A program made the translations under genes and the position numbers. A model generated the notes under the pieces. The model did no database searches. It saw only the letters and a list, made by a program, of their open reading frames with translations, and had not been told where the DNA came from. Below are positions 24,768 through 35,090 of a stretch of 64,000 nt of DNA, in pieces. Source of the DNA: Sipunculus nudus. Lineage: Eukaryota > Annelida > Sipuncula > Golfingiida > Sipunculidae. The stretch is from positions 45,594,401 to 45,658,400 of the forward strand of contig CM049317.1 of NCBI GenBank assembly GCA_026874595.1, in the 5' to 3' direction. Positions within the stretch are counted from its first letter, which is position 1, and every line of letters begins with the position of its first letter.

Positions 24768-25091
24768 CAAACATACATGCACGTGTGTGTGTGTTTCAAC
24801 CGTATCCTACCATGATGAACAACAGCAATAATATACATATTTATTTGTGCCTCGCATGCCTTCGGTCAGCAAGGTCACAGGTCACAGGTGGCTGTGCGGC
24901 ACTCGGTGGCCGACCAGTCAGCATGTAAATTTGGGCTAATTTCCGATGCAATGAACCAGCGACATGACAAATAACACATTGTATATTCAGTTATGATAAA
25001 TATACATCATCTCACCTAACGATGACTGCTCGCCGAACCCGTAAGGGATCACAACCCAGAGCCAAAGGTTAATTAATAAAACACGAGACAT
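10039..25091 (-). CDS. Double C-type lectin transmembrane receptor, copy A (eight exons, 479 aa)
   Basis: Eight exons with consistent phases (1,1,1,1,1,1,2) sum to exactly 1,440 nt including the stop. Predicted layout: signal peptide 1-25; CTLD-1 26-146; CTLD-2 147-277; Ser/Thr/Pro stalk 278-311; transmembrane helix about 316-336; cytoplasmic tail 343-479. It is therefore a type I surface receptor. Neither CTLD has EPN/QPD, and WND is replaced (LWNQ, DWRI), so Ca-dependent sugar recognition is not evident. The tail has two diverged ~34-residue repeats, tyrosines 412, 418, 451 and 471, and a membrane-distal NPLY. The gene was lengthened by two transposons in introns, yet all exons remain open and spliceable. 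Copy B at 54.9-59.4 kb is its paralogue. A lectin-like recognition and uptake or signalling role is inferred. Confidence 0.85.
10819..10912 (-). CDS. Copy A exon 7: transmembrane segment
   Basis: 94 nt, enters in phase 1 and leaves in phase 2, acceptor TTTTTTAG, donor AAAAG|GTAAGT. Encodes [19 protein letters not shown] followed by QSMRFK, a single helix with a basic cytoplasmic anchor. Confidence 0.85.
11332..11433 (-). CDS. Copy A exon 6: Ser/Thr-rich stalk
   Basis: 102 nt, phase 1 both ends, acceptor CTTCAG, donor G|GTATAT. Encodes [18 protein letters not shown] then [15 protein letters not shown], a likely O-glycosylated spacer with N-glycosylation sites NKT and NTT. It lies beside a long (AT)n tract. 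No counterpart exists in copy B. Confidence 0.7.
11447..11574. repeat. (AT)n microsatellite
   Basis: About 128 bp of nearly pure AT immediately upstream of the stalk exon's acceptor on the minus strand, within its intron. Confidence 0.9.
11801..12734 (+). repeat. 13-bp minisatellite (tcatgtgcgctta)n
   Basis: About 60 imperfect copies of a 12-13 bp unit with periodic 10-bp spacers of the 'tcaacta' or 'tcaagttt' type, in the copy A intron between stalk and CTLD-2 exons. The repeat has no stop in several frames, giving long chance open frames ([10 protein letters not shown]-like). Copy B lacks the whole tract. Confidence 0.9.
13158..13307 (-). CDS. Copy A exon 5: CTLD-2 second half
   Basis: 150 nt, phase 1 both ends, acceptor ATTCAG, donor G|GTAAAT. 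Encodes [30 protein letters not shown] and DVVCVK. The three conserved CTLD cysteines are present; EPN/WND are not. Confidence 0.8.
13652..13894 (-). CDS. Copy A exon 4: CTLD-2 first half
   Basis: 243 nt, phase 1 both ends, acceptor TTTTTTCAG, donor G|GTAAAG. Encodes [39 protein letters not shown] and [11 protein letters not shown], matching the CTLD helix 1-2 and WIG-type core. Confidence 0.85.
14106..14237 (-). CDS. Copy A exon 3: CTLD-1 second half
   Basis: 132 nt, phase 1 both ends, acceptor TTCAG, donor A|GTAAGT. Encodes [26 protein letters not shown] and KGFICFIS, the two conserved C-terminal CTLD cysteines with WNQ replacing WND. It was missed as an open frame because it has no ATG. 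Confidence 0.8.
14551..14676. repeat. Left terminal inverted repeat
   Basis: Shares GGCCAGGAGA, GGTAAAAAAATTGCAACA, TTTTGCACA.TGC.TTTTC and TAAAAGTCTACCAAAATCAA with the reverse complement of the right end. Confidence 0.85.
15052..19642 (-). pseudogene. Transposon protein with FEN/XPG-like nuclease and CXC domains, decayed (~1,530 codons)
   Basis: Reading minus-strand frames in order gives one continuous homologous protein broken by four in-frame stops (19436, 18941, 17126, 15836) and about six frameshifts (near 18.5, 17.71, 16.74, 16.23, 15.34, 15.14 kb). N-terminus: cysteine pairs (VCVLC; RDCIFC). Middle: a long conserved region including [13 protein letters not shown] and [10 protein letters not shown]-terminal third: VLDGG (16281), VFDGY..GPSVKD (16159), GDAD (15949), DDTD (15877) and LLGCDTTS (15694). 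These match in order the metal-binding motifs of FEN-1/XPG-type nucleases, including the GCD turn before a G(V/I)GK helix-hairpin. [16 protein letters not shown] follows, then a CXC cysteine cluster (15269-15171). The similarity and order are seen; nuclease or transposase activity is inferred. This copy is dead. Confidence 0.85.
20317..20443. repeat. Right terminal inverted repeat
   Basis: Inverted partner of 14551-14676, ending CTCCTGGCC before the TA target duplication. It lies at the 5' side of the encoded gene, so it may hold the promoter. Confidence 0.85.
20493..20723 (-). CDS. Copy A exon 2: CTLD-1 first half
   Basis: 231 nt, phase 1 both ends, acceptor TTCCAG, donor GAA|GTATAT. Encodes [32 protein letters not shown] and QVWLSYRR, a CTLD N-terminal half lacking the usual first cysteine before the Y-F strand. 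The donor is weak but sits at the same place in copy B (GTACAT) and keeps phase. Confidence 0.75.
20772..21450. mobile_element. Mutator-type MITE, copy 2 (679 bp)
   Basis: Begins TACGCTC and ends GAGCGTA, flanked by perfect 9-bp duplications CGGAAGGTC (20763-20771 and 21451-21459). Copy B has a single uninterrupted site near 56920. 9-bp target duplications and short matching ends point to a Mutator-like element. It lies in the first intron of lectin copy A and codes for nothing conserved. Confidence 0.9.
21460..25015. other. Intron 1 of lectin copy A
   Basis: Colinear with 56930-59385. A minus-strand open frame at 21746-22063 has a partly frame-preserved counterpart at 57208-57468, but lacks splice sites in the right phase. 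Other contents are (AT)n at 23735-23782 and AT/GT repeats at 24740-24795. No PAN-type or lectin exon was found. Confidence 0.55.
25016..25091 (-). CDS. Copy A exon 1: signal peptide
   Basis: 76 nt from ATG to a phase-1 donor (G|GTGAGA). Encodes [20 protein letters not shown] followed by EQSSL, a typical cleavable signal. The start is chosen because the same MSRV start is shared with copy B. An upstream in-frame extension exists but is not conserved in reading frame between the copies. Confidence 0.85.
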
Positions 25092-26790
25092 TCCAGCTGA
25101 AGCAGGAGAAGCCACACTGTATACCCGGTACAGACTGAAACTGCGTGTGACATGTACTGTAACAGTACAGGGGATAAAACCAACCATGCATCCTGGATGA
25201 TCGCAGTTCTGGATATGGTCCATACAGCTGATAAACGTGCCAAAATAAAGATAAACCAAGATAAACATCTGTACTGTCTCTGACCTGTACATTCAATGAC
25301 TAATTATATATATATATACCGACCGGGAAGTCATGGAATTGTACCAAGTATTTGTATGAAAAATAACGTGACTGTCTGTCAGTGTTATATATACCCCATG
25401 TTCCAACTCGTTATATATTATGGGAAACATATGGGGGGGGGGGGGGGGGGGAGCTAAATACAATAGAAATTCATTCTGACCCTGTATTTCTCCCACCTAC
25501 CAATTTCTCTTTTGATTTCTTTTTCCGACTATCCCCCTGTCAGGGTATTACAGTTTGCATCGCTTCTACCGTTAAATAAAACACCTGGTCGTGCGGCATG
25601 GGGGGGGGGGGGGGGGGGGTCATGGAGGGAACCCTCTGAAAATTGCTTTTGGAATACATGAAATTATTGTACATGTAAGCTTAGGTCACTCTTTTAACGT
25701 TCCTTGTATCTATTCATGTGTGTATGTGTGTGTCCTCGCGTTAATATACCGCAGTGACACTAGTACCACACTAAGTCAATTTTGCCCAAACAACTAGGCT
25801 CAAAATCCCTAAACCGTTTATTTTTATCTGAGCAATATGGGAGCTGCTGTATATTAAGGCAGTAAAATGCATAGATTGTTTAGCTAACAACTAAAAAGGG
25901 TTAGACTAATATTGTATCCCCAGAAAGTGTATTTATTTATCAAACATTCCTTGGCATAACCAGCTGATCCACCAGGAACTGGTGTCTAATTTCCACGAAG
26001 AGAGGACAGTGCCAGCTTGACGGAGTGCTCACACGGGCCTACTGTAAGTGTGATTAAACGCCGCCTTGTTGAGCTCGCGATTCGTGCATGATCATAATAT
26101 ACTGACTTAAAGTGGGGATGTTAGTATCAGCCAAGTTTAATGATACATTATGTGGTTATGTTTTTTTGTGGTAGGAAAATGTATTAGGATATACTTAATA
26201 AAACAATGGATCATTGGCTACATAGAGCACCTGCAAATCTTGGTGGGGTGGCTGAGGTGGGGTCAGCGAATCCGTGTAAACCATTTATAAGAGGATTCCA
26301 TAGACGGTTTTCCCATTATTTGCAAAATTCAGAGGACACTGAATCGGATGATGGCTTGACAGAGTGCGCATTAAGACCTATGACGTTAAATAAACCACCA
26401 TATATACATCCAGGGGTCTACATGGTTATGTGCGGACACAATGTATAAAGCATATATAATCAGTAATGGTGCAGAGGTTCAGTGGCTTTCCAGCTTCAAA
26501 CACTTTGTAAGGGGGGTGGGGGATTTTATGGACATTTTTTTTCAACAACAGATCCCTAACCCCTTGGGATGACTTTCTGAAGAACAAGTGTTACGAAAAT
26601 AGAATAATGTAAAATGTACAACCGGGTCAAGCCTGCTGTAACTGCGGCTTTATATGCTGGGGACTAAGAATGTTCCATTTTATTTGTTATATACTATTCA
26701 GAGGTCGTATTAGTATTTAGTATAGATTATCAAAGCTTCAGGAACCCACAGGAATCCTTAAAGTTTAAAACCTTCACACAAGTGCCCAAA
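25092..26790. other. Upstream region of lectin copy A
   Basis: The ~220 bp upstream of the start codon is strongly conserved with 59450-59670, consistent with a 5' UTR and promoter; a TA-rich stretch at 25300-25317 could hold a TATA element. Poly-G runs occur at 25432-25452 and 25601-25619. No upstream gene was recognised. Confidence 0.4.
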
Positions 26791-26795
26791 AGCTA

Positions 26796-26986
26796 TTTCA
26801 ATTAATCAAGGCCATGGCTCGGATGATGGTTCAGTAGTCTGTGGGGTAGGGGGAAACCGGAGGACCCGGAGAAAACCACCGGCCCTTGACGGGCAACTAC
26901 AACCCACTCTCAAAGCCACACCGGGGATCGAACCCGGGTCGCTGGCGGAGAGAGCCGAGCTTTTTCCCCTGGACTGTGCTGGCCCC
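26796..26986 (-). repeat. tRNA-derived SINE, copy A
   Basis: Read on the minus strand: GGGGCC start, a B box GGGTTCGATCCC within 60 bp, then the core TTTTCTCCGGGTCCTCCGGT and a CCATGGC tail. The orthologous SINE at 61236-61453 shows it was present before the segmental duplication. The core resembles the conserved central domain of widespread metazoan SINEs, from memory of the family. Confidence 0.8.
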
Positions 26987-28276
26987 AGTTGTGTAACAGC
27001 ACCAAGGTGAATAAGACGACCTCTTTTTATCTCAACAAATAAGGCATTCACCATGTCTAAGTATAGACCTCTCAAGCCGGAGAATATCTGTCCCTGATAC
27101 CCCCATGGTCCTACATACCTCGCACGGCTCAACCAACAATGAGCTCAATTTCCATTCTCAATGGGGGGGGGGGGGGGACCACAACCCTTCCTCCCGGTGA
27201 CACACATAGGCTATTGTACAGGTATACGACATTCAACCCCCATTTTTCTTCTTATATACTGTTATAATGACAATAATAATAAATTTATCATAGTTCAGGT
27301 ATGGGGGTGGGGGGGGGGGGCAATTGTTGTCAGTTCATCGCGGCTGTCGAGTGTATGTACCGGTTGAGGGGGTTCGATGTGTGATTTAAAAAAAAATGTT
27401 TTCACAATTTAGGCAATAGTGAATCAATTTGAGTATAAAATAAGAGGGAATAAATTTCCTTCCAGAAATCAACAAGAAGTAAAAATGCTTTCCTTAAAAA
27501 TTCTTATAAAAAACACATGCATGATTTTTTCTATTTGAGGGTTAAATGGCTGAGTACCACAGTGTCGTGGAAACGGAGAAATCATATCATGTTATCAGAT
27601 ATTTTGCTATTTTATTCAATTCTGGAACACTACCTTTCATTTACATTTGAGGAAATTTGAAACACCGTAATACATTTTTGTTAATAACATACTTTTTTAT
27701 TTTATGCAGTTCGAGCGTATATTTAAAGACAATATTACACTAATTTGATAACGCTCCTCACGCAGCGGTTATTTACTGCAGTCCCTGGCTTTAAAAACTT
27801 TGTATAGCAAATTTAACTGGGTCTGACCACCAGGGTTGGCACAGAGCAAAGAATTGTAATCAGACCAATGAGAGCGTGGTACAGCATTGTGCATCCAGCT
27901 CCAAATTTTAAACATACGACATCCGCCCTCCTTTGTCTGATGACGCCAGTTCTGGCAAAGAGCCAACAATCAGAACAACAAGCGAGAGTTTCGGCGTCTC
28001 CATCTTCCTTACATGACCAGATACGGTGAACCTTTCGATGCAGGCAAATATAGCTATAACGATACGTTATCCAACTGTTTGTAACGGCTAAGGCTCTGGT
28101 CAAAATTATCTCAATTCTGAATTTTGGTATTTTTCTTAATGTATTCAGATTATTATACAACCGCAAGTTGGCGAGATGTCTGAAGTTTTACTCTTTGTTA
28201 TTTCCTTTGTTAACTAGCAACTTTATACCAGAACGGATTTGGAAAAACTTTTGGGAGGGACAGCATTATATTATAT

Positions 28277-28280
<4 letters not shown>
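26987..28280. other. No gene seen; duplicated block with poly-G tracts
   Basis: Colinear with 61454-64000. Contains poly-G at 27162-27177 and 27302-27320. A minus-strand stretch at 27.8-28.0 kb opens with a signal-like METPKLSLVVLIVG, but a one-base change destroys that frame in copy B and no exon follows. Confidence 0.45.

Positions 28281-28350
<70 letters not shown>
28281..28350. repeat. (AT)n microsatellite
   Basis: About 70 bp of pure AT just beyond the visible duplication. Confidence 0.9.
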
Positions 28351-28354
<4 letters not shown>

Positions 28355-29472
28355 TCCTCAAATGTTTTAATGAAAAATAGAAATATCAGTTGTACATGAT
28401 GAATTAATAAATGAAATATCATATTTGCAGGATCAAACCTAACCGAATGTAGAATTATCAATAAACAATACATTAATTCCTGCATGTGCAGTGTTGTATA
28501 TTGAAGTCCTATAAGTCTGCGGATACCAGTGACAGGTATGTAATGGTTGTGCTTTAAAAAATATAATAATTACTAGATTAAGTGAAATTCAGGGGTGGAC
28601 GAGGAGTACTGGATATTGGCTGGGGCTGAGGGGGGGGGGGGGGAGGGGACGGCAAGGCCCCTGCGCCCCCTCCCCTTTCCTAAACCTCTGTACAATGATA
28701 ATATGTGTTACGTGGAAGATGCCTTTAAAATAGGCATTTGATTTATATTTTTGAAATACCGATTTGAGAATTTAAAAAAATGAAACCTACTTTACATTTC
28801 ATAATGAACACCCAACACCCAACATATTACGGTAACAAGGAAGCTGTTGTCCACTCACGAGTTGGCAAACATGAGCAAGTTCATGCACGATACGTGAACC
28901 CATATATTCAGATTTTGATCTGAATAATTTGATATGTATAATGTAAATAAATTGATATATTTAAGTGTACATAATTCATATATAAAGTAATATATCCAAA
29001 TCACCACAACAGATCCGTTGGTTATGTTGTAATGAAATAACTCCACCCATGATAAGCTAACAAAAGGTACAGTGTCCAAACATCACTCATAACAGGGACA
29101 GATCCGGAATTTTGTGGAAAAGGTTCTCCGATTGCGCAGTAAGGAATAATGGTATAACAAGGTCACGACTTCAGGAAGAGGGGAAGTTAATACTGTTGGA
29201 AGGGGGGAGCCCTGAACACTCGAGTAAAGGACAGTAGGAAATGTATCTTCTCTTAGTAAAAGGGGGTTTAAACCCTCAACCCCCGCTGGAACCGCCCCTC
29301 TCAAAATAAAACGGTGATTATCTGCAATCACACAGCTTGTGCACGTTTTCTGTCACTTTGGCTTCTGCGGTTGTTCCATACTTTCGATATAACATATTAC
29401 ACATACTCGGATGATCAGTTTAATCGTGACATTATCGTGTTATAATGGTATCCGAAGACGAATAGGACGAAG

Positions 29473-29475
<3 letters not shown>
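28351..29475. other. No gene seen
   Basis: AT-rich sequence with a poly-G run at 28630-28648. The minus-strand open frame at 29083-29331 has no splice context or known domain. Confidence 0.4.
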
Positions 29476-29570
<95 letters not shown>

Positions 29571-29572
29571 GA
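29476..29572. repeat. (AT)n microsatellite
   Basis: About 95 bp of AT with three interruptions. Confidence 0.9.
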
Positions 29573-29949
29573 GGTCCATTTGAGTGAATATCACACATCT
29601 TAAATATATAAAGAAAGACTATATGGATTGGTCAAAAATAAGGTTGGCTAAAGATCTTGGATTTGTTAAAACTGCCTGGTGGCGCCGTCTATAATCATTT
29701 TCTAGTTTTCGCGCATGATAATATACGTTTTCATTGCATCAGAGTTCATATCAGGCCTATGTATATATTGGTTATAGGATGAAGTATGTTTAAATTGGGA
29801 TGGGCATGACCTTTACTATAAAAGTAACCTGGAAATTGAATATTTTCATATTTGATAAAATAAATAACAAAGGCATTATATTTCTCTAGTGATAGATTTA
29901 TTTTTTTTTCCTGAAAATCAAGATGGAATATGTCAGATGAAAAGTCGTC

Positions 29950-30380
29950 AAAAAATTTCTAAAATGAGTGACCTTGATCTTGGTTTTCATGAAGTTATAC
30001 TCTTCTTTTACCTTCAAATTGGACTCGACACCAAGATCTCGGATAAGTTTCAAAACTGTTGACCTTCCATTTGGTCCCCAAGGTCATATCTGTAAAAAAT
30101 ATATATTTTTTTTGTGAACTCCATAATATTTTTAATATTTTCCCGCATATTTCACACACCAGTTGTTTCTACCAAGATCTCGAACAGGTCTTCAAGGTTA
30201 AATTAGCGCAAATATAGGATTTTCAAAAACCTGTTACTTTTTAAGCACTGCACACACTTATTTAATCATTTTTGATACACATATTGTTTTCATCAAGTTC
30301 GAGGATAGGATAAAAAAAAATGATGACCTTGACCCTAGTGACCTTGAGCCTGTCAAGTGTCAATATATGTTTAAAAAGGG
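29950..30380 (+). repeat. ~150-bp tandem repeat family, degenerate copy
   Basis: Two to three worn units with 'gtgaccttgatctt', 'cacaccagttgtttctaccaagatctcg' and 'ttcaaggttaaatt'. The same phrases recur in the better-preserved copy at 40440-41060. Confidence 0.5.
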
Positions 30381-32239
30381 GCCTTTTTTAATCAAGGAGT
30401 ATGCCCAGTTTAGGGATACTTGGCATCTCCAATGCCTGGAATTCTGGGTTATGTTTTCTTTTCTTTTAGACCGGAGTTTTATTCGTACTCGAAAGTATGG
30501 AACCGAGAAACTGGAGTCAGCTGCACCACTGATAGTCCGGTCGCCACTGAATTCAACCTTGTTTTAAAGTCTTAAGTTTTTTTTCTTTGTGGATTTCGTT
30601 TGCCCACATAGTATGTGTGAAAACATGTAGGTTAGCCCGCTGTCAGCCTTGGGCAATTTTTGCTAATTAGCATTGATCAAAATGGCCGCCAAAATAATGC
30701 GAAATTAGCAAAAATGCCATAAGTACCTCATCATTTGACATAGAGGGTCATCCAGTACATGGATTAAATTCTGGGTTATTATGACCCAGAGAATCCATTT
30801 TTGGTATTGTTTTAGCCACCATGACCACCATTTTCAATACTGCTGTTCTCCAGTTTGAAAAATAAGCTATAAATATAATGAACCAAGGATTTGGTTAGTA
30901 TGTATGTTCCAGCGAATTCTGCAGATCGAGGGTAATAAATTAAACCAAACAAACACTTAGGTATAGATGAAGATGTTCAAAAGTTCTGGAAAACATTTGT
31001 TGTACATTATAAGAATAATATCCTTTTTAGTTACCTTCATAATGAAACAATAAAAGCAAAAATGCCGTTATCCGCACATTTTTTATTTTCACCCTTGTGT
31101 CACGACGAGGCCCGATATTTACAATTTAAACGAGATTTGATTTATTTGGAGGAGGAATAAATGAGAAAAATTTAGTCTCCTTGAATCAAAATGGCACCTT
31201 TATTAAATTCATCTCTGTAAATTTAACAGTTGCATGTGTTTCCATATAATATGTCAAGTTTAATCATATATATATCGCAGCATATCTCAGGTCTACTGCT
31301 GCAAGCTTCTTTCAGGATCGTATAGCCATCAGCATCATAATATGGATCATTCGTCTGCTATGTGATTTGAGCCATCGCCAACTATGTTGACTTGCCAGCG
31401 CAAGCTGAAATCATTTTTTTTTTCATTTTCTGTAGCTAAACCAGAAAAGACTATAACTTTAGAATTTATATTAAAACGAACATATTTTAAGAGAAAGGTG
31501 ACCCAAATGAGCATAAATTAAATTCGATTTTTTAATGGCATTACTATAAGGAAACAAAATTATATTCAGTCAAGAGCAATATATGACATCTGATGTGAAT
31601 GAACACATGGTTCAGACGTCATTTCTATTATCAAATATCTCAGAAATTCCTGAAACCATCAGCGCTCATGTGAAATAAACGGCGATGACAATGTGTAATA
31701 GTAGAGAGTTATAAAATTCACCGCCCCCGATAAATTTTACAGACAGTGTTATGTATCATAATTAGGTAGAAATGATTTTTTGAAACTTTGAACCTAAAAA
31801 AAATGCATGGGCAGAAATCGGCAGCATAAATATGTATTCACACATAAGCCCACAGAAAACACGAAGGTTAAATGTAATTAATGGTATAATATTCAGCTGG
31901 TACTTATTATAGAAACACAGTACAAATTAAGTAATGTCAAATTTTGTTCATTAACAAATCAAAGGATTAACTTGTATCTAAGAGTCCTAATAAAAAAATA
32001 AGATGATTTACAAATGCAGACAACAAAATGGTTTGCCGTGAACACCCTATGGCTAAAGAATCGCTAATTAATATATCATATGCCTTTAACAATCCATCAA
32101 TTAATGCACGAAGATGACTTAAATACACAGAGATATAAACATGGAACAGATAAACATAGGTAAATTTATAACCTCCAACGTATTTTGGTAGTAGGGACAT
32201 TACAGGAAATATTCAATGATTATCTCAAAATGATTGCAG
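30381..32239. other. No gene seen
   Basis: AT-rich. A 'caaaatggccgcca' motif at about 30680 links part of this stretch to the repeats at 39.5-39.9 kb. Nothing else was recognised. Confidence 0.4.
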
Positions 32240-32345
32240 GTTCGTCAGGGAGACACCTGAGGATCCTGAGAAGAGGTTCACCCTGATGCTCCCAGGGGCA
32301 TGTCTACCCGATCGCTACCGAAGGCCGTTGCTCCACCTGGTCTAA
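32240..32345 (+). CDS. Possible orphan terminal exon (unrecognised)
   Basis: Between a TTGCAG acceptor and a TAA stop lies a GC-rich 35-codon frame encoding FVRETPEDPEKRFTLMLPGA and a charged C-terminus. Its composition stands out from the AT-rich surroundings. No upstream exon with a matching phase-2 donor was found, so it may be chance or the end of a repeat. Confidence 0.22.
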
Positions 32346-32934
32346 ACTGGGAAAGACAACATAACCTGTATAACCACATCAGGCAATTTGTGAAACGACA
32401 ATTTCAGGATGTTCTGTGCCCTGAACCAAAATAAACAGTATCACTCTTCAGATAGTGTTTGTTTCATCATATTTTTAGCATATGAGAACTTATTTTTGTT
32501 ATCTTGAGTATATCTAGGCTTGTGTCTTACATCTTGTCCTTTCCAAGATCCAACCAAAATATATTTGAAATATAAAAAAAATTCACTCAAAGTTTCTGAA
32601 ACTACACTCACAATTATTTCTGGTAACACCTATAATCTTCAATCACAGTCTATACCGAAACTGTTTCTACCATTGTTCCCTAGGTCTGTGTCGCAAGCAA
32701 TACCAAATGGCATGTACGTAACACAAGTTTATTCCATTCCAATACTCTAGACAACACTTCTTCAATTTCAATCTTCTGGTAAGGTTACTTTGGAGCCCCT
32801 ATGAACAAAAGAATAAATTTATAAATATACATCTGGTCTGACATGATACTTTATATATATAAAAGGTTGCTTAAACTAATATATATATATATTATATATA
32901 TATATAATATATATATGTATATAAATATAAGACC
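32346..32934. other. No gene seen; AT palindromic repeats
   Basis: Includes (AT)n stretches at 32878-32930 preceding the tandem duplication. Confidence 0.5.
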
Positions 32935-33057
32935 TTATAAGTTAGATTTACATAAACATAATAAGCCTACATTATGAGTACATACACATGCAAGCATATA
33001 CATACATACACATAAATGACATATATAAACCAAATCTGCTTATCTCTGAGCAATATG

Positions 33058-33088
<31 letters not shown>

Positions 33089-33325
33089 TAATATAATATA
33101 TATTATATATAAACATGTTCCAAGTATTCCTTCAAATGGCTTCATTACAAGGAATTAAATAATTCTATCCGCCAAAACAGAGTTTTGCGGATACAATGTT
33201 TTCAGTTATATAAGTTAGATTTACATACACATAATAAGCCTACATTATGAGTACATACACATGCAAGCATATACATACATACACATAAATGACATATATA
33301 AACCAAATCTGCTTATCTCTGAGCA

Positions 33326-33370
<45 letters not shown>

Positions 33371-33489
33371 AACATAATATATATTATATATAAACATGTT
33401 CCAAGTATTCCTTCAAATGGCTTCATTACAAGGAATTAAATAATTCTATCCGCCAAAACAGAGTTTTGCGGATACAATGTTTTCAGTCG
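32935..33489. repeat. Tandem direct duplication (~274 bp x 2)
   Basis: The block from 'ataagttagatttacat' to 'gcggatacaatgttttcag' occurs twice (about 32935-33207 and 33208-33489) with few differences outside the internal (AT)n. Each copy ends with the palindrome TATCCGCcAAAAC-aga-GTTTTGCGGATA that heads the satellite element. Confidence 0.85.
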
Positions 33490-34640
33490 GACGCCGCCGC
33501 CGCCACAGCCGCGTAAGTGTCCGGAGAACTCCTCCGTAACCGCTGGGCGGAATTTTACGAACCCATATTATGATCGGGTCACATGTGAACTGCTGCGCCC
33601 CTATTTTGTTTTGACCTCTGACTTTTCCCCTGCGCTCTGCGTCCATTTGTGCGTCTGTTTCCACACATAAACCCACATATCTCGGGAATCTTTTGACCGA
33701 TCAGGCTAAAAATTTTACACAAATGTAGCCCTTGGATAGCTTTATAACATACACTAAAAATGGTGGCGCCACCTGCAACAAATTTTGAACTGCGTCCATC
33801 TGTTCATCTGCCTTGGTATAAAAATAACATATCTCTGCATTGGTTGGACTTATCCACCTGAAATTCGGCAAGTGGACACATCCTGGATAGCTTGTTTTTG
33901 TGAAAGGTGGCGCCACCTACATTCACGTTTACGCTGCAGACATCCAAGCTCACATTTCGGGAACTGTTTGACCGATCAGGCTGAATATTTTACACAAATG
34001 AAGCCGTTGGATAGCTTTATAACATACATTAAAAATGGTGGCGCCACCGCCAACTATTTTTGTACAGCATCAGTCTGTATGTCTGCCGTGGTAAAAAATC
34101 GCTCTTATCTCGGCAGTGGGTTGACATATCCACCTAACATTTTGCAGGTTTATACATCCTGGATAGCTTTCGCGATTTTGTGACAGGTGGCGCCACCTAC
34201 ATTCACTTTAGGCTGCAGATATCCAAGCTTATATCTCGGGAACCGTTTGAGCGATAGGGCCAAAATTTTGCATAGGTATAGATCTCACATAACTCTTTAT
34301 CGTATGCAAAACTTGTGGCGCCTCCTGCAACCATTTTTGCACAGCGTCTTTCTGTTTGTCTGCCGTGGGATAAACTAACTCATATGTCTGTAGTGGTTTG
34401 ACATAACTTCCTAAAATCTTGCAGGTTTATACATCCTGGACAGCTTTCTGGATTTTGTGACAGGTGGCGCCACCTACATTCTAGTTTACGCTGCAGACAT
34501 CAAAGCTCATATCTCGGGACCGGTTTGACCGATTGGGCCAAAATTTCGCATATGTATGGATATTACATAGCTCTTTATCATACAAAAACTGGGGGGGGGG
34601 GCACCTGCAATCATTATTGCACAGTGTCACACCACACACG
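33457..34640 (+). mobile_element. Palindrome-headed satellite element with ~4 units of 278 bp
   Basis: The palindrome is followed by a CGCCGCCGCC stretch and 'ggagaactcctccgtaacc', then tandem units with 'ggtggcgccacctacattcac' at about 33906, 34188 and 34464. The last unit runs into a poly-G of 11 and then LTR-like sequence. All open frames inside are repeat translations. Confidence 0.75.
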
Positions 34641-35090
34641 CAGCGGACATATATTCCCGAGTTCTTTCACACAGAAAATCCAAAATACCACTCGTTGTCT
34701 GAACTGAAGAACTCGGTTTATTTCGGTAACATCCAACAATTGGCCACCGTCGTCGTTGACTGGCATCAATCTCACAATAACAACGTCTTCAACAAATACC
34801 AATCACATATATCTTCTAACGCCCTGATCGGCTGCAACTATATATCTTCTCTCCAGGACTAATACTGTCCTCGCGGAATTTATAACACACCCCGCTCAGT
34901 GTTCAACTATATAACGACCCGTCACCAGTTCCCTCGCGATCTTACAAATAATCACTAGGCTGGTTCCCTGCTCCCCTTTATCTAGCATACAACATCTAGC
35001 ATACAAAAAATTGGACGCGGGAACCAGTACAACAGTTATCTGTTTCTTGTTCTGTGTCTTTAACACCACCATGCTCCACCTCAACTTTGC
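34625..35090 (-). repeat. LTR-like remnant
   Basis: On the minus strand a TATA-like 'gttatatag', then 'cgaaataaaccgag' (AATAAA) and an end in TGTGACA resemble an LTR with U3-R-U5 order. The start 'gtggtgttaaagacacaga' and 'ctggttcccgcgtcca' recur at 39142-39195. No gag, pol or paired LTR was found, so a solo LTR is plausible only. Confidence 0.35.

Larger units (their letters stand above)
10595..28166. repeat. Segmental duplication, copy A
   Basis: Colinear and same-strand with 54720-64000. Blocks absent from copy B are about 10945-13010 (stalk exon, microsatellite, minisatellite), 14551-20443 (DNA transposon) and 20772-21459 (MITE). Homology still runs at the right edge of the window, so the true end of copy B is not seen. 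Confidence 0.9.

Noticed and set aside
27769-28166. Signal-peptide-like METPKLSLVVLIVG frame in copy A
   Set aside because: A one-base difference in copy B shifts the frame, it stops soon after, and no downstream exon is visible.
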